Below the pieces are notes generated by a model, which did no database searches, was not told where the DNA came from, and saw only the letters and a list, made by a program, of their open reading frames with translations. The translations under genes were made by a program, and so were the position numbers. Positions 47,472-59,640 of a DNA stretch of 64,000 bases are shown here, piece after piece (the stretch's first letter is position 1; each line of letters starts with the position of its first letter). The DNA comes from Datisca glomerata (taxonomy: Eukaryota; Streptophyta; Magnoliopsida; Cucurbitales; Datiscaceae), in NCBI GenBank assembly GCA_003255025.1, contig QANY01004135.1, forward strand, positions 558,001 through 622,000. The letters run 5' to 3'.

Positions 47472-48735
47472 GTGTGTGACACTAATATGGACGATCTATT
47501 ATCTTATGAAGAAGCAATGGATGATTTTGAAAAGGAGAAACGACAAGATGTCGTGAACCAGGAAATGGAATCGATGTATTCTAATTTTGTCGAGGAACTT
47601 GTACATCCACCTGAAGATATCAGGCACATTGGATGTAAATGGATCTTCAAGAAGAAAAGAGGTGCACATGGAAAAGTAGAGACTTTCAAGGCACGGTTGG
47701 TAGCTAAGGGCTATACACAAAGTGAAGGAGTTGATTATGAAGAGACATTCTCCCCTGTTGTCATGCTAAAATCCATTCGCATCCTTTTGTCCACTACTGC
47801 TTGTTTATACTATGAAATATGGAAAATGGATGTTAAGACATCTTTTCTGAATGTCTCTCTTAAGGAAATCATCTTTATGATGCAAACAGAAGGGTTCGTG
47901 AAAAATGGGCAAGGTTAGAAAGTATGGAAGTTGCTTAAATCTATTTATGGATTAAAGCAAGCATCTAGATCTTGGTATCTTACCTTTGATGAGATTTTTA
48001 AATCATATGACTTCGAGCAAAATGTCGATGAAGCTTGTGTTTATAAATACATCAATGACAAGATTTTTCTTAGTTCTTTATGTTAACAATATTCTAGTCA
48101 TTGGGAATGATGTAGAAACTTTGTCAAAGGTAAAGAAATGGTAGTTGGGAGATTTCAAATGAAATATTTGGGAAAGGCAAGCTATGTTCTAGGCATCCAA
48201 ATCTCAAGGGATGGAAAGAACAAACTCTTGCCACTTTCTCAGGCATCTTATATTGATAAGGTGCTGGAAATATTCTCTATTGAGAGTTATGAGAAAATTT
48301 CATATGCTTCGGCAGTTGGTAGTCTCATGTATGTCATGTTGTGTACGAGACCAGACATCTGTTATGCACTGAGAAATTTTAGTTGTTATCAATAGAATCT
48401 AGGCTTGGAACATTGGAATGTACTAAAGCACATTCTCAAGTATTTTAGGAGAACGAGAAACTATATGCTTGTTTGTTCAGGTGGAGACCCAAATCACACT
48501 CGATATACTGATTAGGAATCATATAAGGATAGTTAAAAGTCAATGTATGGGTCATACACCAAGGTGATCTAACTGTTATGAAGATGACGTTGGATCCGAA
48601 TCTGGCTCTTATTGTTATGGAGATAACGTTGGATCAGAACCTGACTGACTCATTTACCAAGACACTTCCTGTGAAATTGTTGAGGGTCATGTGCGAAACA
48701 TGAGGTTGAGAGAGATGCCACATTTGCCGTAGGGT
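47472..48735 (+). pseudogene. Copia A reverse transcriptase / RNase H remnant
   Basis: A long open frame at 47436-47918 reads DDFEKEKRQDVVNQEMESMY, GCKWIFKKKRGAHGKVETFK and [15 protein letters not shown]. It continues past a TAG at 47917 through SIYGLKQASRSW. The active-site region near 48070-48090 reads SLC*QYSSH in place of YVDDIL, so the catalytic block is destroyed. Downstream come SYVLGIQISRDGKNKLLPLS and SLMYVMLCTRPDICYAL, then a shortened RNase H end and a small tandem duplication near 48560-48655 (GTTATGRAGATRACGTTGGA words). Confidence 0.85.
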
Positions 48736-48746
48736 AACTTGGAGAT

Positions 48747-51001
48747 TGTTGAAGGTTATGCACTTAAAGCATGTGTATTGACATTTTAATATGAAATTTA
48801 ATGTAATTTCATTTTTCTTATAATTGTTCTTTTAAATTATTGTTCAAGGATTTATATAAATATCTAAAAATTTCATATTCATTAATGAGACTATTATTTT
48901 GTATCAGTACGAGAGGATTAGGATCATAGATAATGAATAAAAATGTCACCAGCATATTAAATTATGAAATCTTTAATGAATGGTTGCTAGTACGATTCAC
49001 TAAGCATTATGAATGTATGTGATCTAGATCCAGATCATTGATGTTGATATACATCTTAGTGAATATACTTTATATAATAATATTATATATGACAGGACCG
49101 TTGTGAATTAATATCTTTACTAACATACCATTTATCATAAAAATTTAATACACATCAAGCTATTGATCATATGAAGATCAGTCTGAATCCTGAGTAGTCA
49201 TGAACTCCTATACATGTCTATTGGATCTTTTGATTCACTCGTTAAAGTTTATTTGTAAAACAAGCTAGTGAATTTTGTTTTTGAGATTCAATAATATGGA
49301 TGGCACGGTACATGATCTTACAAGATTCAGAATCCAAGGTTTCCTAACGAATTATATATTGGTTCCCTTAATTGTTAATTCTGGAATGAATGGTTATTGA
49401 GCTCAAATTTATTATATGATTATAAATTAGTCATTCACTAGTGAATTAATGGTACTTAAGGATCAAGAGGTAATTAGACGAGTAAATGGAAATTTTGACC
49501 AGCTCTAATTTACAAACCAACAATTGGAGAACAAAACTACGAGAAATGATTATATCAATGGTTTGCATGAGAAAACTCTATAAATACATTCTATAATCTC
49601 TAATAGTGCATTTTCATATTTATAGTATAGTTATAATGGAATTAATAAATAAGATTATTTAATTAAAGAGTTTAATTAATAATTTGGTTTATTGAAACTT
49701 AAGATTATAGGACCATGGTCCCCAAGTCACCTCTGTACTACGTAGTCCAAGGTGTGAAGATTTCAAGACATGAGAAAATGACTGACTTGCAAAAAAAATT
49801 TATGCAGGTGCAGGTACATAATTATAAGATAATTATGTGTGATTAGTTAATTAAAAATTAATTAATTGAATTATTTATATATATAAATTTCATAAATTAC
49901 ATATATATAAGTAATTATATCAATTAATTTTTTAATTATCGATAATTGAGACAGCATACATAATTTGTAAAATTGGATAATTATAAATTATTATTAGATA
50001 ATAATTTGAAAAACTAAATCAGTTATTTATGAACTAACAAATAAGTTAGTTGATAACGATAATCAGATATGTTATTTTTGAATTAATTGATATCTAGATA
50101 TTTATCTGATTAAAATAAATATTTAATTCGCAGTCGCCACGTGTCAATCACTGATTGAGAATAAGAGATTGACATGAACTATTGTAGTGCAACGTGGCAA
50201 TGCAGTAGTGGGGGTGCAATACTGTAGTGCCACACGACACTATTGTAGTGTCGTGGCACACAGTACAGTGAGGCACTGTGATAGCTCACGTCAACTGTAA
50301 TACCGTGTGGCAATACTGTTGTGCACAAATTATAGTAGGTCCCACTACAATGGTAATTTTGAAATTAAAAATTTTTTTAAGTTTATCCCTAAAAATATGA
50401 TATGTCATTTACTAGAAAATATATAGATATTATTCTAATGGCCTCAATGTTGATTGCATCAGCTAAGAACTGCTAATAGAGAGTGGAGAACACAATTGCT
50501 ATCAGGGTTAATTTTCTTTGTGATTAAAGGGTTAATCAAAAAGCTCTAAAAGAATCATCATTGTATTCTCTCAGAGGAATGTCTCACTAAATTAATCATT
50601 CTGTGTAAATCTATATATCTCATGTGTTGAGTACATCTAGAGACAAAAAAGTATCTTTAATTATTCTACGTACCTACACACGTCCTACTATCTTTGAGGA
50701 TTGGCTTGGAAGATCTTGGTGCGAACCTCGAAGTCTGTTGTTCGTGGGACGCATGATCGTTGGTTTGCGAGGACGCTTGATTTAGACTACAAGAGGCATA
50801 TGATTCCTATCCATGTATGTCCTAGATTTAATATATAAATATATAATGGATCATGATTGAAAAGAGTTTTCAATAAAAAATTTTATTTTAGAAACCATTG
50901 TGTCGAGCTTGTTTTCGTTTTATCAAAAAACGTACGATTCATTTTAAATTAATTTTTAAAGCCACCACTCCCTTGCGCACGTGCACCGTGTTTTCCAAAC
51001 A
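48747..51001 (+). repeat. Copia A 3' LTR
   Basis: 2255 bp from TGTTGAAGGTT to TTTTCCAAACA, homologous to the 5' LTR, with substitutions and indels along its length. Confidence 0.93.
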
Positions 51002-51006
51002 GTAAC
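51002..51006. repeat. Copia A target-site duplication, right (GTAAC)
   Basis: Matches 40955-40959 and directly follows the LTR end. Confidence 0.9.
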
Positions 51007-51720
51007 ATACATAAAGGTTTTGATATTGTAGATATTTAATAAACCTCTTATAGAGTCCAGCATGCCCAGGAAAAATTCTAATGTCTTTCACCATATTAGG
51101 GGCAAGGAATTTTTCAATAACTCTATCTTTGCTCTGTCTACTTCAACTCTTTTCAAAGACACTATATGCCCTAGGACAATCCCTTCTTGCACCATAAAAT
51201 GGCATGTCTCCCAATTGAAGACCAAATTAGTTTCAAATACGATTCACCAAAAATTGAAAAATCATCTATAAATACCTCAAGTATTTGCTCCACCATGCAC
51301 TTCTGAAATGTTGCTGGAGTATTGCATCGCCCAAAAAGCTTCCTTCTGAAAGTAAAGGTTCCATAGAGACAGGTGAAAGTGGTCTTCTCCTGGACCTCTA
51401 GTGTTATAGCTATGTGGTTGTAGCCTGAGTATCCATCCAAAAAGCAGCAATATTCCTTACTAGCAAGCATGCCCAACATTTTGTCAATGAAAGGCAAAGG
51501 GAAATGGCCATTTCTGGTAGTTTTATTCACTTTTCTGTAATCCATACATGCCCTCCAACTAGTCACTGTTCTTGTTGGGATCAATTCATTGTTCTCAATG
51601 GCTATAACTGTTACTCCCCTCACCCCTCTCGCACACACATTGGATAGGGCTGACCCAAGCACTGTCTGAAATATGGTAGATTATCTCGGCATCAAGCCAT
51701 TCAATTATTTATTTCTTAAT
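51007..51720 (-). pseudogene. Gypsy reverse transcriptase (Athila-like host element)
   Basis: Minus frames read SAWVSPIQCVCERG, ENNELIPTRTVTSWRACMDY, YRKVNKTTRNGHFPLPFIDK, YCCFLDGYSGYNHIAITLE and EKTTFTCLYGTFTFRRKL, then CNTPATFQKCM. A deletion joins this to QILEVFIDDFSIFGES, where the YxDD site reads FIDD. The thumb part (51160-51010) has lost its frame. The stretch continues at 40959 beyond copia A. Confidence 0.88.
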
Positions 51721-52463
51721 AACCTCTTTCATGATTCGATTTAACCTTATTTCTTGCTCTATGGAATTGCCACATCCTTCTTCCAGTAGTATCTTATGCA
51801 TACAAATGGAAGAGTTTATTCTCTTAATGTCGACCATGTGCCAGCTAATGACTCTTTTATATCTTCCCAAAAATTCTGGCAATAACTTCTCATTTTCATT
51901 GCTTAGGGAAGAAGAAATAGTAATGGGCAGAGTATTATTCTACCTAGCTAAGCATATTTCAAATGAGGAGGTAAGGTTTTAATTCCAGTAAAGGTGGTGA
52001 GTCAATAAAAGGTAATGTTGGCTTGAATGTCCTTTTAGACAATTGTAATGATTCAATTTATTTTCCAAACATGGGAATAACTTTCTTTGCATCCATCCAT
52101 GTGACTTCTACTTCCTCTTCATCACTGCTATCTTCTTCTAGTAGTTTCAGAGTTGACACTGATTGCGTTGCCTTGCTGCAGCTTATACATAGCTTCTCCA
52201 AAGCTATGGAGTCCATCACAGAAATAGCTTCACATTCTTATATTTATTCATCAAGGTACTTCATGTCATTAAAAACATTAAAAACATTGAAGGTTATCTC
52301 TTGGTCATTAACTCTCATAATAAGCTCTCTTTTTTGCATCTATGATTGTTCCACCCGTGGCTAAAAAGGGTCTTTGTAGTATGATAGTTACTTCTCTATT
52401 TGTCTCATATTCTAGAATAATGAAATATATTGGAATTATGAATCTATCCACTTATATCAGAAC
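51721..52463 (-). pseudogene. Gypsy protease C-terminal part and RT linker
   Basis: Minus frames read VDRFIIPIYFIILEYETNRE, VTIILQRPFLATGGTIIDAK and ELIMRVNDQEITFNVFN, the second half of the plant gypsy aspartic protease. The linker then carries LPEFLGRYKRVISWHMVDIK and SICMHKILLEEG. The first half lies at 59392-59640, beyond copia B. Confidence 0.82.
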
Positions 52464-54283
52464 TGTTGGATCGAGTTTTAAATTTTGAAGAAAATTTTAT
52501 AAACCGTGACAAATTCATGGGCGTAATTTAAAAAAAATCATACAAACGTTTAATCCAATTAAACTCAAAACCAATCAATAAACATGCAAAAAAACATAAA
52601 CATATCGAGAAATGATTGAAAAAATTTATACCTTTTAAATTAATGGAGAATTTCTCCTTTGGCGGGATCCAATTTCTATCTCACGTTCTTCGTTTTTCGC
52701 AAAGTTAGCAATTGATCTTCACACTAACAACCACTCATTAGAGTTAGAAGTATATCTTTCAAGGATATCAGTAAGAATTGATTGTGGGCTCTCAAAACAA
52801 CGATTGAAAGAGAACAAAATTTTGTCTTCCACTACTGCGAAATCGGCGGCAACTGTGTGGGGAGGAGAGAGAAACCTTTTTCTGCTCTGATTAACTACAT
52901 TGTGGGATAGGGTTAGTGATAGGGATAATCTTGCAATCCCTTATATGATAAGCCAAAATTTTCCCTTTCCATGCAATGTGATGTGTGATTTTTACATCTT
53001 CTCTAAAGCTAAAATTGTTTCCAGATTTATCAATCTAAATTGATGAATTAAATTGATCTTTATCAACTATTTTAATATCTTTTATTTAATAATTAGAATA
53101 TAACAAAATAATTAATTTGAATATTAATTTTTCTCTTCACTAATTTAGTGATGACACCCATCTCATATGGGGCTCGGAAAGTGTACCTTCGTCCAAAACA
53201 TGTTTTTGGTCCAACTATCATTTTTTCTCATTATTGTCCTAATAAGGTACTCCTGAGAGCGAATGGACCCACATGAATAAAACTATGAAATTCAAATACC
53301 TGATTAATTTATCTCCATAAATTCTTGGTTTATTAAACTCTGACATCGTACGACTCCACTATAGGTCTAATTCTGATAGAACTCTTGATTCATGCACGGT
53401 ATATTCTGTTGGTGCAAATAAACATTTATATTTCAAAGTCCATAGAAGATTTTATGATGTTACCTTCATGAATATCAGTAATAAGAGTAGGATGTAAAAT
53501 TATCATTTTACCCCTCTAATTATTATTTTCTTAACTCATTTATTGATTGTGAATACGAAAGACATATCAGTGAAGTGTCTCAAACTGATCAGCATGTCTT
53601 ATTCAATGACTCATGTCATCGAGACCAGGCTCAGTTTTTTATTCATACACTCATCACTAAAGCATAAGATGACATTGTCAGTTTTGCAATCTTACCATGA
53701 ATTCCATATCTTTGAATCACGCAACTCTAACATAGTTGAATCACAATCCCAACAGTTGAGGTATTGTCCGTCAAATTGAACTCACTCCTTTGGCATAACA
53801 AAGATCACCAATAACTAAGTCAAATTTTATATACACCTCAAGATTAAGATAATTATGAAAAAACCCTTAAGGTGTAACATTTAGATTTAGAGCTAGATAA
53901 ACGGTTTTGCTCTAAATTAATTGGTTACTGGTCTATTCAACATACTCCATAACATGTCTAGGTCAACCGTTAGAGTTTCCACTCCCATGCCCCGAGATCG
54001 ACATCCTTTGGCTCAACCTAACAGTCATAATTAGATTCGATTGCCCAGTCAATCCTAAGACTTGGATTAACATTCTAATCTCAAAAGAGTTTGTCTCGAA
54101 GAATGCTCGATCTTTACTCTTCTTATGTTGATAATAGTTTCAGGACTTAAGTAAATTGCAGAGACACTTTAATTAAAGGAAACTTTCATTTATTCATAAA
54201 ATTTAGTAATACATAAATGTCAATAAATAACTGTTTACTCATAAATAGTTATTACACCCTACCTTATGGATATAATTCCAACA
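52464..54283 (-). repeat. Copia B 3' LTR
   Basis: 1820 bp from TGTTGGATCGAG to ATAATTCCAACA. The next bases, ATCTCCCACTTGG, are on the minus strand the CCAAGTGGGAGAT polypurine tract typical of copia elements. Confidence 0.88.
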
Positions 54284-54599
54284 ATCTCCCACTTGGAATA
54301 AAGTAGGCGTGTACAATCTCGTATCTCCATGCCCTTCAGATAACCATCAAAGACTTTACTACTTAAAGTCTTCATCAATGGATCTGTCAGGTTGTTGACT
54401 GTCGATATGTGTATTACTTGAACATCTCATCGCTGAACTACGCTCTATGTGTTTTGATCTTTTGTGGCTTGTTCGTTCCTTCAAGTTTCCACAGCCCCAC
54501 TCTTGTTACAATAAAGTGTCATGGTTTTGTCAACATCTGGAACGACATTCAGAGTCTTTAGGAACTTTATAAGCCAAACAACCTCCTTTGCATCTTCAC

Positions 54600-55480
54600 A
54601 AGAGTCACATACTCAGATTTTAGGGTAGAACTATTCCACCATTCAAGATGAACATCGATCCTGATGTGGACCTCCCAAAATCCTTGTTTACTTGGAAATC
54701 AGAGACGGTATAACCCGTCAAATTCATGTCAGTACCTGAATGCATAAACATGTAGTTCATCATTCTCCTAAGATACTTGAGGATATGTTTGACATCATTC
54801 CAATGCTCGAGTCCAGGATTAGATTGGAAACAACTCACCACGCCTACAGCGTAGCAACTATCAGGACTAGTGGAAAGCATTGCATACATGAGACTTCTGA
54901 CAGTTGAGGCATAGGGAATCTTTCTCATGTCTTCCTCTTCTTAAGGAGTCTTGGGAGACTTCTCTTTGGAGAGGCTGACTCCATGCCCAAAAGGAAAGAT
55001 ATGCCTTCTTGGAATCTTTCATACTGAATCGATCCATCACCTTATCAATATAAGATGCTTGAGACACTACCAATTGTCTATTCTTCCAATCCTAAAAGAT
55101 CCGAATACCTAGGACAAAGGCAACTTAGCTTCTCCAAGATTCTTAATATTAAATTACTTTTCAAGCCAAATCTTGACATCAGATAATCTTCCTACACCAT
55201 TCCTAATGAGTAGAATATTATCTACGTATAAAATCAATAAAACCACCTTCCCTTTATGTATCGACCACAAACTGCTCAAAACTAAAGTTCTTGATAGTTT
55301 CATCGAATCTGATATTCCATGAAAGGGATGCTTGCTTAAGTCCATAAATGGACTTCAGTAATTCACAAACCTTTCCCTCTTGGCCTTTCTCCATGAACCC
55401 GTCTGGTTGAGTCATATAAATGTGCTCTACAAGAGTGCCATTCAGAAAAGAAATCTTGACATCCATCTGCCAGATTTCAT
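54600..55480 (-). pseudogene. Copia B RT / RNase H
   Basis: Minus frames read MDVKISFLNGTLVEHIYMTQ and SIYGLKQASLSWNIRFDET (55466-55254), LLILYVDNILLIRNGVGRLS with YVDN in place of YVDD (55300-55154), ASYIDKVMDRF (55073), then SLMYAMLSTSPDSCYAVGVV, HILKYLRRM and RSTSGSMFILNGG (54928-54620). Frameshifts separate them, and the second catalytic Asp is replaced by Asn. Confidence 0.85.
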
Positions 55481-55559
55481 AACCGAGGGCAGCTACAATG
55501 GATATGAGAAAGTATCATCATAGTCAATACCTTACTTTTGGGTGTAGACCATGGTTACA

Positions 55560-56990
55560 AACCTAGCTTTGAATGTATCTACATTCCCATCTGGACCTCT
55601 CTTCTTCTTATGAATCCATTTACACCCTACCAGTTTTACCCCTTCAAGAGGATCTACAAGCTTCCAGACTTCGTTCGAGTACATTTATTGTATCTCGACG
55701 TTCATGGTGTCTTGTCATAGGTTTACTTTAGGTCCAGCCAGGGCCAACAAGTAGGAAACAGGCTCATCATGATCCTTATCTAAGGTTGCCGTCAAGGCAT
55801 CTCCATAAGACATGTATCTCTCATGTTGTCTTACAACCCTCCCACTACTTCGAGGCATTGTAGGCTCCGACTCCTGCTTTGGTTCTTCTATTATTAAATC
55901 GGGAACAGGTCCCGATTGGGGATTCGGTGTCCTCCCACTTAATAATTCCTCTAGCACAAGTGTGCTTCTCGGCTTTACACTTCTTATGTGACTCTTGAAG
56001 AAAACACGCATTCGTACTCACGAATATTTTCTTGTCCGTTGGACTATAAAATATGTATCCCTTTGTTCCCTTGGAATATCCTACAAACATGCATAATTCT
56101 GAGCGACTGACCAACTTGCTTATCTTCGTTAATAGTACGTGTGCCCGACATCCACTCCATCTTTCATATAGCATACTAAGCACCATCTTTGAGAGAACTT
56201 GGTTTAGAATATATACCACTATTTCCAAGGCATGTCTCTAGAATGAATCTGGGAAGGATGAGTAACTCATCATGGATATAATCATATCTAATAGAGCTTG
56301 ATTCCTTCTCTCTGACACACCATTATGTTCTATAATGCCAAGTGTTGTAAGCTGAGAAAGAATACATTATTCCTTAAGAAAGTCTTCGAACTCTCCTAGC
56401 ATGTACTCTCCACCTCTATCAGATCATAGTGTTTTGATTTGTTTTTCTAATTGCTTCTCAGCCAAAGCCTTGTACTCTTTGAACTTTTCAAAGGTTTCTG
56501 ACTTTTGGTGCATTAGATAAACATGTCCAAAATGTGAGAAGTCATATGTGAAGGTTACAAAATATTCATAACCTCTTCTTGTTTGGATATTCAATGGCCG
56601 ATATACATCACTATGTACGAGTTCGAGGCATTGAGTGACCCTTTCACCCTTCGCTAAAAAAGGTCTCTTGGTCATTTTTCCTTCTATGCGGGATTTGAAT
56701 ATGGGTAGTGATCCTGCACTTAAAGTTTGCAATGGACGATCTTTTGCAAGTCTTTTAATCCTTTCTTGGGTAATGTGACCAAGACGCAAGTGCCACAAGT
56801 AAATTAGATCGATTGAGTCAGATTTCAATATTTTACTATCACTTTTGTAAATCAGTATTTACATTAGTGTCACATATCATTGGAACTTTTGATTTTACAT
56901 AGAATAAGTTGTTTATCATGTGTGTTGTAGTAATTAAGCATTAATTTCTAAAACTACCAATATCATTATCAATGAAATCCAAAGAAAATC
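55560..56990 (-). pseudogene. Copia B integrase
   Basis: 56828-56424 reads LIYLWHLRLGHITQERIKRL (zinc-finger His pair), SRIEGKMTKRPFLAKGE with the CxxC Cys replaced, LVHSDVYRPLN with the first catalytic Asp, and FTYDFSHFGHVYLM. 56228-55845 carries the C-terminal LVSRSELCMFVGYSKGTKGY, and 56011-55715 carries RSSGRVVRQHERYMSYGDAL, the linker to RT. Frames are interrupted between about 56420 and 56230. Confidence 0.85.
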
Positions 56991-57011
56991 CTTCCTCAAT
57001 TACACTAGCTA

Positions 57012-57338
57012 CTAAATGTGATTTTTCCCAAAAACCAGGATATAATAAGCATCACGTAAAACCAAATAACTATTCTCAAATAAGAATTTAATAGTTTCAA
57101 CTGATACTGCCAATACTAGTGCTCCATTCCCCAGACGAAAGCTAAATTCTCCCTGGTTAAACCTTCTACTTTCCCGGAACCTCTGTAAAGAACAACAAAT
57201 ATGGCTAGTGGCTGTAGAGTCTATAATCCATGAAAAAGTAGAGTCAGCCACATAAGAGGCTTCGGTAACAAGTAATGTACCTTTGTATTTCAACTCCTTA
57301 AGATAATCTAATGAGCAACGACTCCACAATGATGACAC
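57012..57338 (-). pseudogene. Copia B protease remnant
   Basis: Minus frame reads YKGTLLVTEASYVADSTFSW and then IIDSTATSHICCSLQ, the copia protease active site in which the usual D-S-G-A-S is D-S-T-A-T, then RRFNQGEFSFRLGNGALVLA. Loss of the active-site Gly makes activity unlikely. Confidence 0.8.
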
Positions 57339-57454
57339 TTGTCTTTCGCTTGTCCACTTTTTTCAGAGCCCTCGCCTTTCGTAGCTTTCGAGTTTGCCTT
57401 CTTAGCTTTCTTTGGACCTCTCTTATGTTTCTTTTTAGCACTAGAGGTGTAAGG

Positions 57455-58020
57455 CTAACTTTTAGTAAAGTTTGCCTCTACATTTTTCCTCTTTCCCTTC
57501 AGAAATAAGGTCTCGACAGCTTGCAACTCTTTCATAAGTTCTGAAAGAGAGTACCTCAACTTATTCATCGAATAATTAAGTTTGAATTTCTCAAAAGTGT
57601 CTGGCAAGGTCTCGAGAATCATATCAACTTGAGTCTTGCCATCTACCTCAGCTCCCATGATCTCCATTTCATTCAGATAACTAATTATCAACATTAGATG
57701 CTCTCATATATGAGTTTCGGGTTTCATCTGTTAGTTCATGAAGTTTCGCACAGTACATGTATGGCTTGACGACCCTGATCCCCGAACATTTCAGTGATGT
57801 TCAACATCATATCAGCAATGATTTCCATGTTCTAATGTCGTTGTTGCAACACATTACTAACTGATGTCAAGATGTAACACCTGAGGATCTCATCAGAATG
57901 TAAGCAAGATGCATATGCATCATTTTCCTCTTGAGTCGATTTAGTTATTATTTCCTTAACTCTTTTATTGACTTTGAATAAGAAAGACATATCAGTGAAG
58001 TGTCTCATATAGATCACCAT
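57455..58020 (-). pseudogene. Copia B gag, fused to LTR sequence
   Basis: 57694-57455 reads YLNEMEIMGAEVDGKTQVDM, ILETLPDTFEKFKLNYSMNK and SLSELMKELQAVETLFL. 58020-57832 begins with LTR-derived codons (FTDMSFLFKVNKRVKEI) and passes into gag RCYILTSVSNVLQQRH. The start of gag, the leader and the primer-binding site are deleted, so LTR and gag are joined directly near 57945. Confidence 0.82.
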
Positions 58021-58698
58021 GTCTTATTCAATGACTCATGTCATCAAGTAACAGGCCCGGTTTATATGTTCACACACTAATCAATAAAGCACAAGGTGAT
58101 ATTGTTGTTTTTACAATCTTATCACAAATTCCATATCTATGAATAACGCAACTTCAACATAGTTGAATCACGGTCTTAATGACTGAGATATTGTCTGGCC
58201 ATTCAAACTCACTCCTTTTACATATCAAAGATGGCAAGTAACTAAGTCAAGTTTTGTACTCACTACAGGATTAAGGTAATTATGAAAATACTCTTAAGGT
58301 GTAACAACCAGCTTTAGAGCTAGATAAACAGCTTTTCTCTAAACTAATTGGTTACTGGTCAATTCAACATGTTCCATAACATGTCTAGATCTACAGTTAG
58401 AGTCTCCACTCCCATGTCCTGAGACTGACATCATTTGGTTTAACCTAACAGTCATAATTGGATTCGATTGCACAGTCAATCCTAAGACTGCAAATAACAT
58501 TCTTAAATATCACAGAGGAGTTTGTCTGAAAGACCGCTTGGTCTTAATAATTATAGGAATGAAGTAAATTACAAACACATTTTAATTAAAGGAAACTTTC
58601 ATTTATTCAAAAAATCCAGTAATACATATAAATGTTAATAAATAACGGTTTACTCATAAATAGTTAGTACACCATACTTTGTGGACATGATTCCAACA
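57950..58698 (-). repeat. Copia B shared middle LTR, partial
   Basis: Matches 53530-54283 of the 3' LTR. About 1060 bp at the LTR's 3' end (minus orientation) is missing. It ends ATTCCAACA, followed by ATCTCTCACTTGG, an internal polypurine tract rather than flanking DNA. Confidence 0.85.
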
Positions 58699-59391
58699 AT
58701 CTCTCACTTGGAATAAAGTAGGCATGTACATTCTCATATTCCCATGTGTTTGGACCTTTTTTGGCTTCACAGTTCGTTCGAGTTTGCTAGGACAGGCAGC
58801 TTCTTCAAGATCCCTTATATGAAATTGCTTTGCAATTCAAATCTTGATATCAGACAATTTTCCTACATCATTCCCAATAATTAGAATATCACCCACGTAC
58901 AAAATCAGAAAAACCACCTTCCACGTGTATTAGCTTATACACACAGGGTTCTACTACTAACTGCTCAAAACTAAAGTTCTTGATAGTTTCGTCGAATTTG
59001 ATATTCCATGAACAAGACGCTTGCTTAAATCCATAAATGGACTTCAGCAATTCACAAATGTTTCCTTCTTGGCCTTTCTCCATGTACCCATCTGGTTGAG
59101 CCATATAAATGCGCTCTTCAAGATTGTCATTTAGAAAATTAGTCTTGACATCCATCTGCTAGATTTCACAATCAAGGGCAGTTGTAATGGACAAGAGGAT
59201 TCGGATAGATTTAAGCATGTCCATTGGCGAGAAGGTATCCTTATAATCAATACCTTCTTTTTGGGTGTGGCCCTTAGCTACAAGTCTAGTTTTGAATGTC
59301 TCTACATTCCCATCCAAACGTCTCTTCTTCTTATAAATTCATTTACACCCTACGGGTTTTACCCATTTAGGAAGATCTACAAGCTTCTAGA
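58699..59391 (-). pseudogene. Copia B second copy, RT remnant
   Basis: 59155-58889 reads MDVKTNFLNDNLEERIYMAQ, DGYMEKGQEGNICELLKSIY and KQASCSWNIKFDETI. RNase H is deleted between 58760 and 58800 (the LTR-proximal part jumps to the RT part). The fragment ends near 59391 where gypsy protease sequence resumes. Confidence 0.82.
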
Positions 59392-59640
59392 GGCATAAGG
59401 TTGATACCTGCTCCCAAGTCACATAAAGCTCTCTCATAGTGGATTTTTCCAATTGCACAAGGAATGGTGAAGCTTTGGGGGAATCTTATTTTGTCAAATC
59501 AAGCTGCATTCATAGGTTAAATCTATAGTCTTAATTTCTCCAAGCCTTCTTCTTTTGGTCAAGATGTCTTTAAAAATTTTGACATAGTTTGGCATCTGTT
59601 GTAAAGCTTCTACTAGAGGTATGTTTATGTGCAGGTTCTT
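59392..59640 (-). pseudogene. Gypsy protease N-terminal part
   Basis: Minus frame reads [13 protein letters not shown] or, shifted by one, [11 protein letters not shown], the active-site block of Athila-like proteases (usually CDLGASINLMPLS). Just upstream are LHINIPLVEALQQMPNYVKI and DILTKRRRLGEIKTIDL, the conserved approach to the protease. Its second half lies at 51721-52463. Confidence 0.8.

Larger units (their letters stand above)
40960..51001 (+). mobile_element. Ty1/copia element A, full length with both LTRs, defective interior
   Basis: A 10,042-bp element with LTRs at 40960-43137 and 48747-51001, a perfect 5-bp target duplication, a degenerate methionyl-tRNA primer-binding site at 43139-43154 and an AGGGTAACTTGGAGAT polypurine-like tract before the 3' LTR. 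The interior contains a long leader, gag with a 584-bp tandem duplication, a deletion of most of protease and integrase, a 383-bp inverted segment, RT, and a collapsed RNase H. It sits inside the gypsy RT gene. Many differences between its two LTRs indicate that the insertion is not recent. Confidence 0.93.
52464..59391 (-). mobile_element. Ty1/copia element B, tandem with shared LTR
   Basis: Minus-strand order from left: 3' LTR (52464-54283), pol to gag (54284-57949), a partial LTR (57950-58698), then a second internal region starting again at the 3' end of pol (58699-59391) and cut off at the gypsy protease. The middle LTR serves as 5' LTR for the left copy and 3' LTR for the right copy, the product expected of unequal recombination between elements. 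It is the same family as element D. All genes carry stops or frameshifts. Confidence 0.85.
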
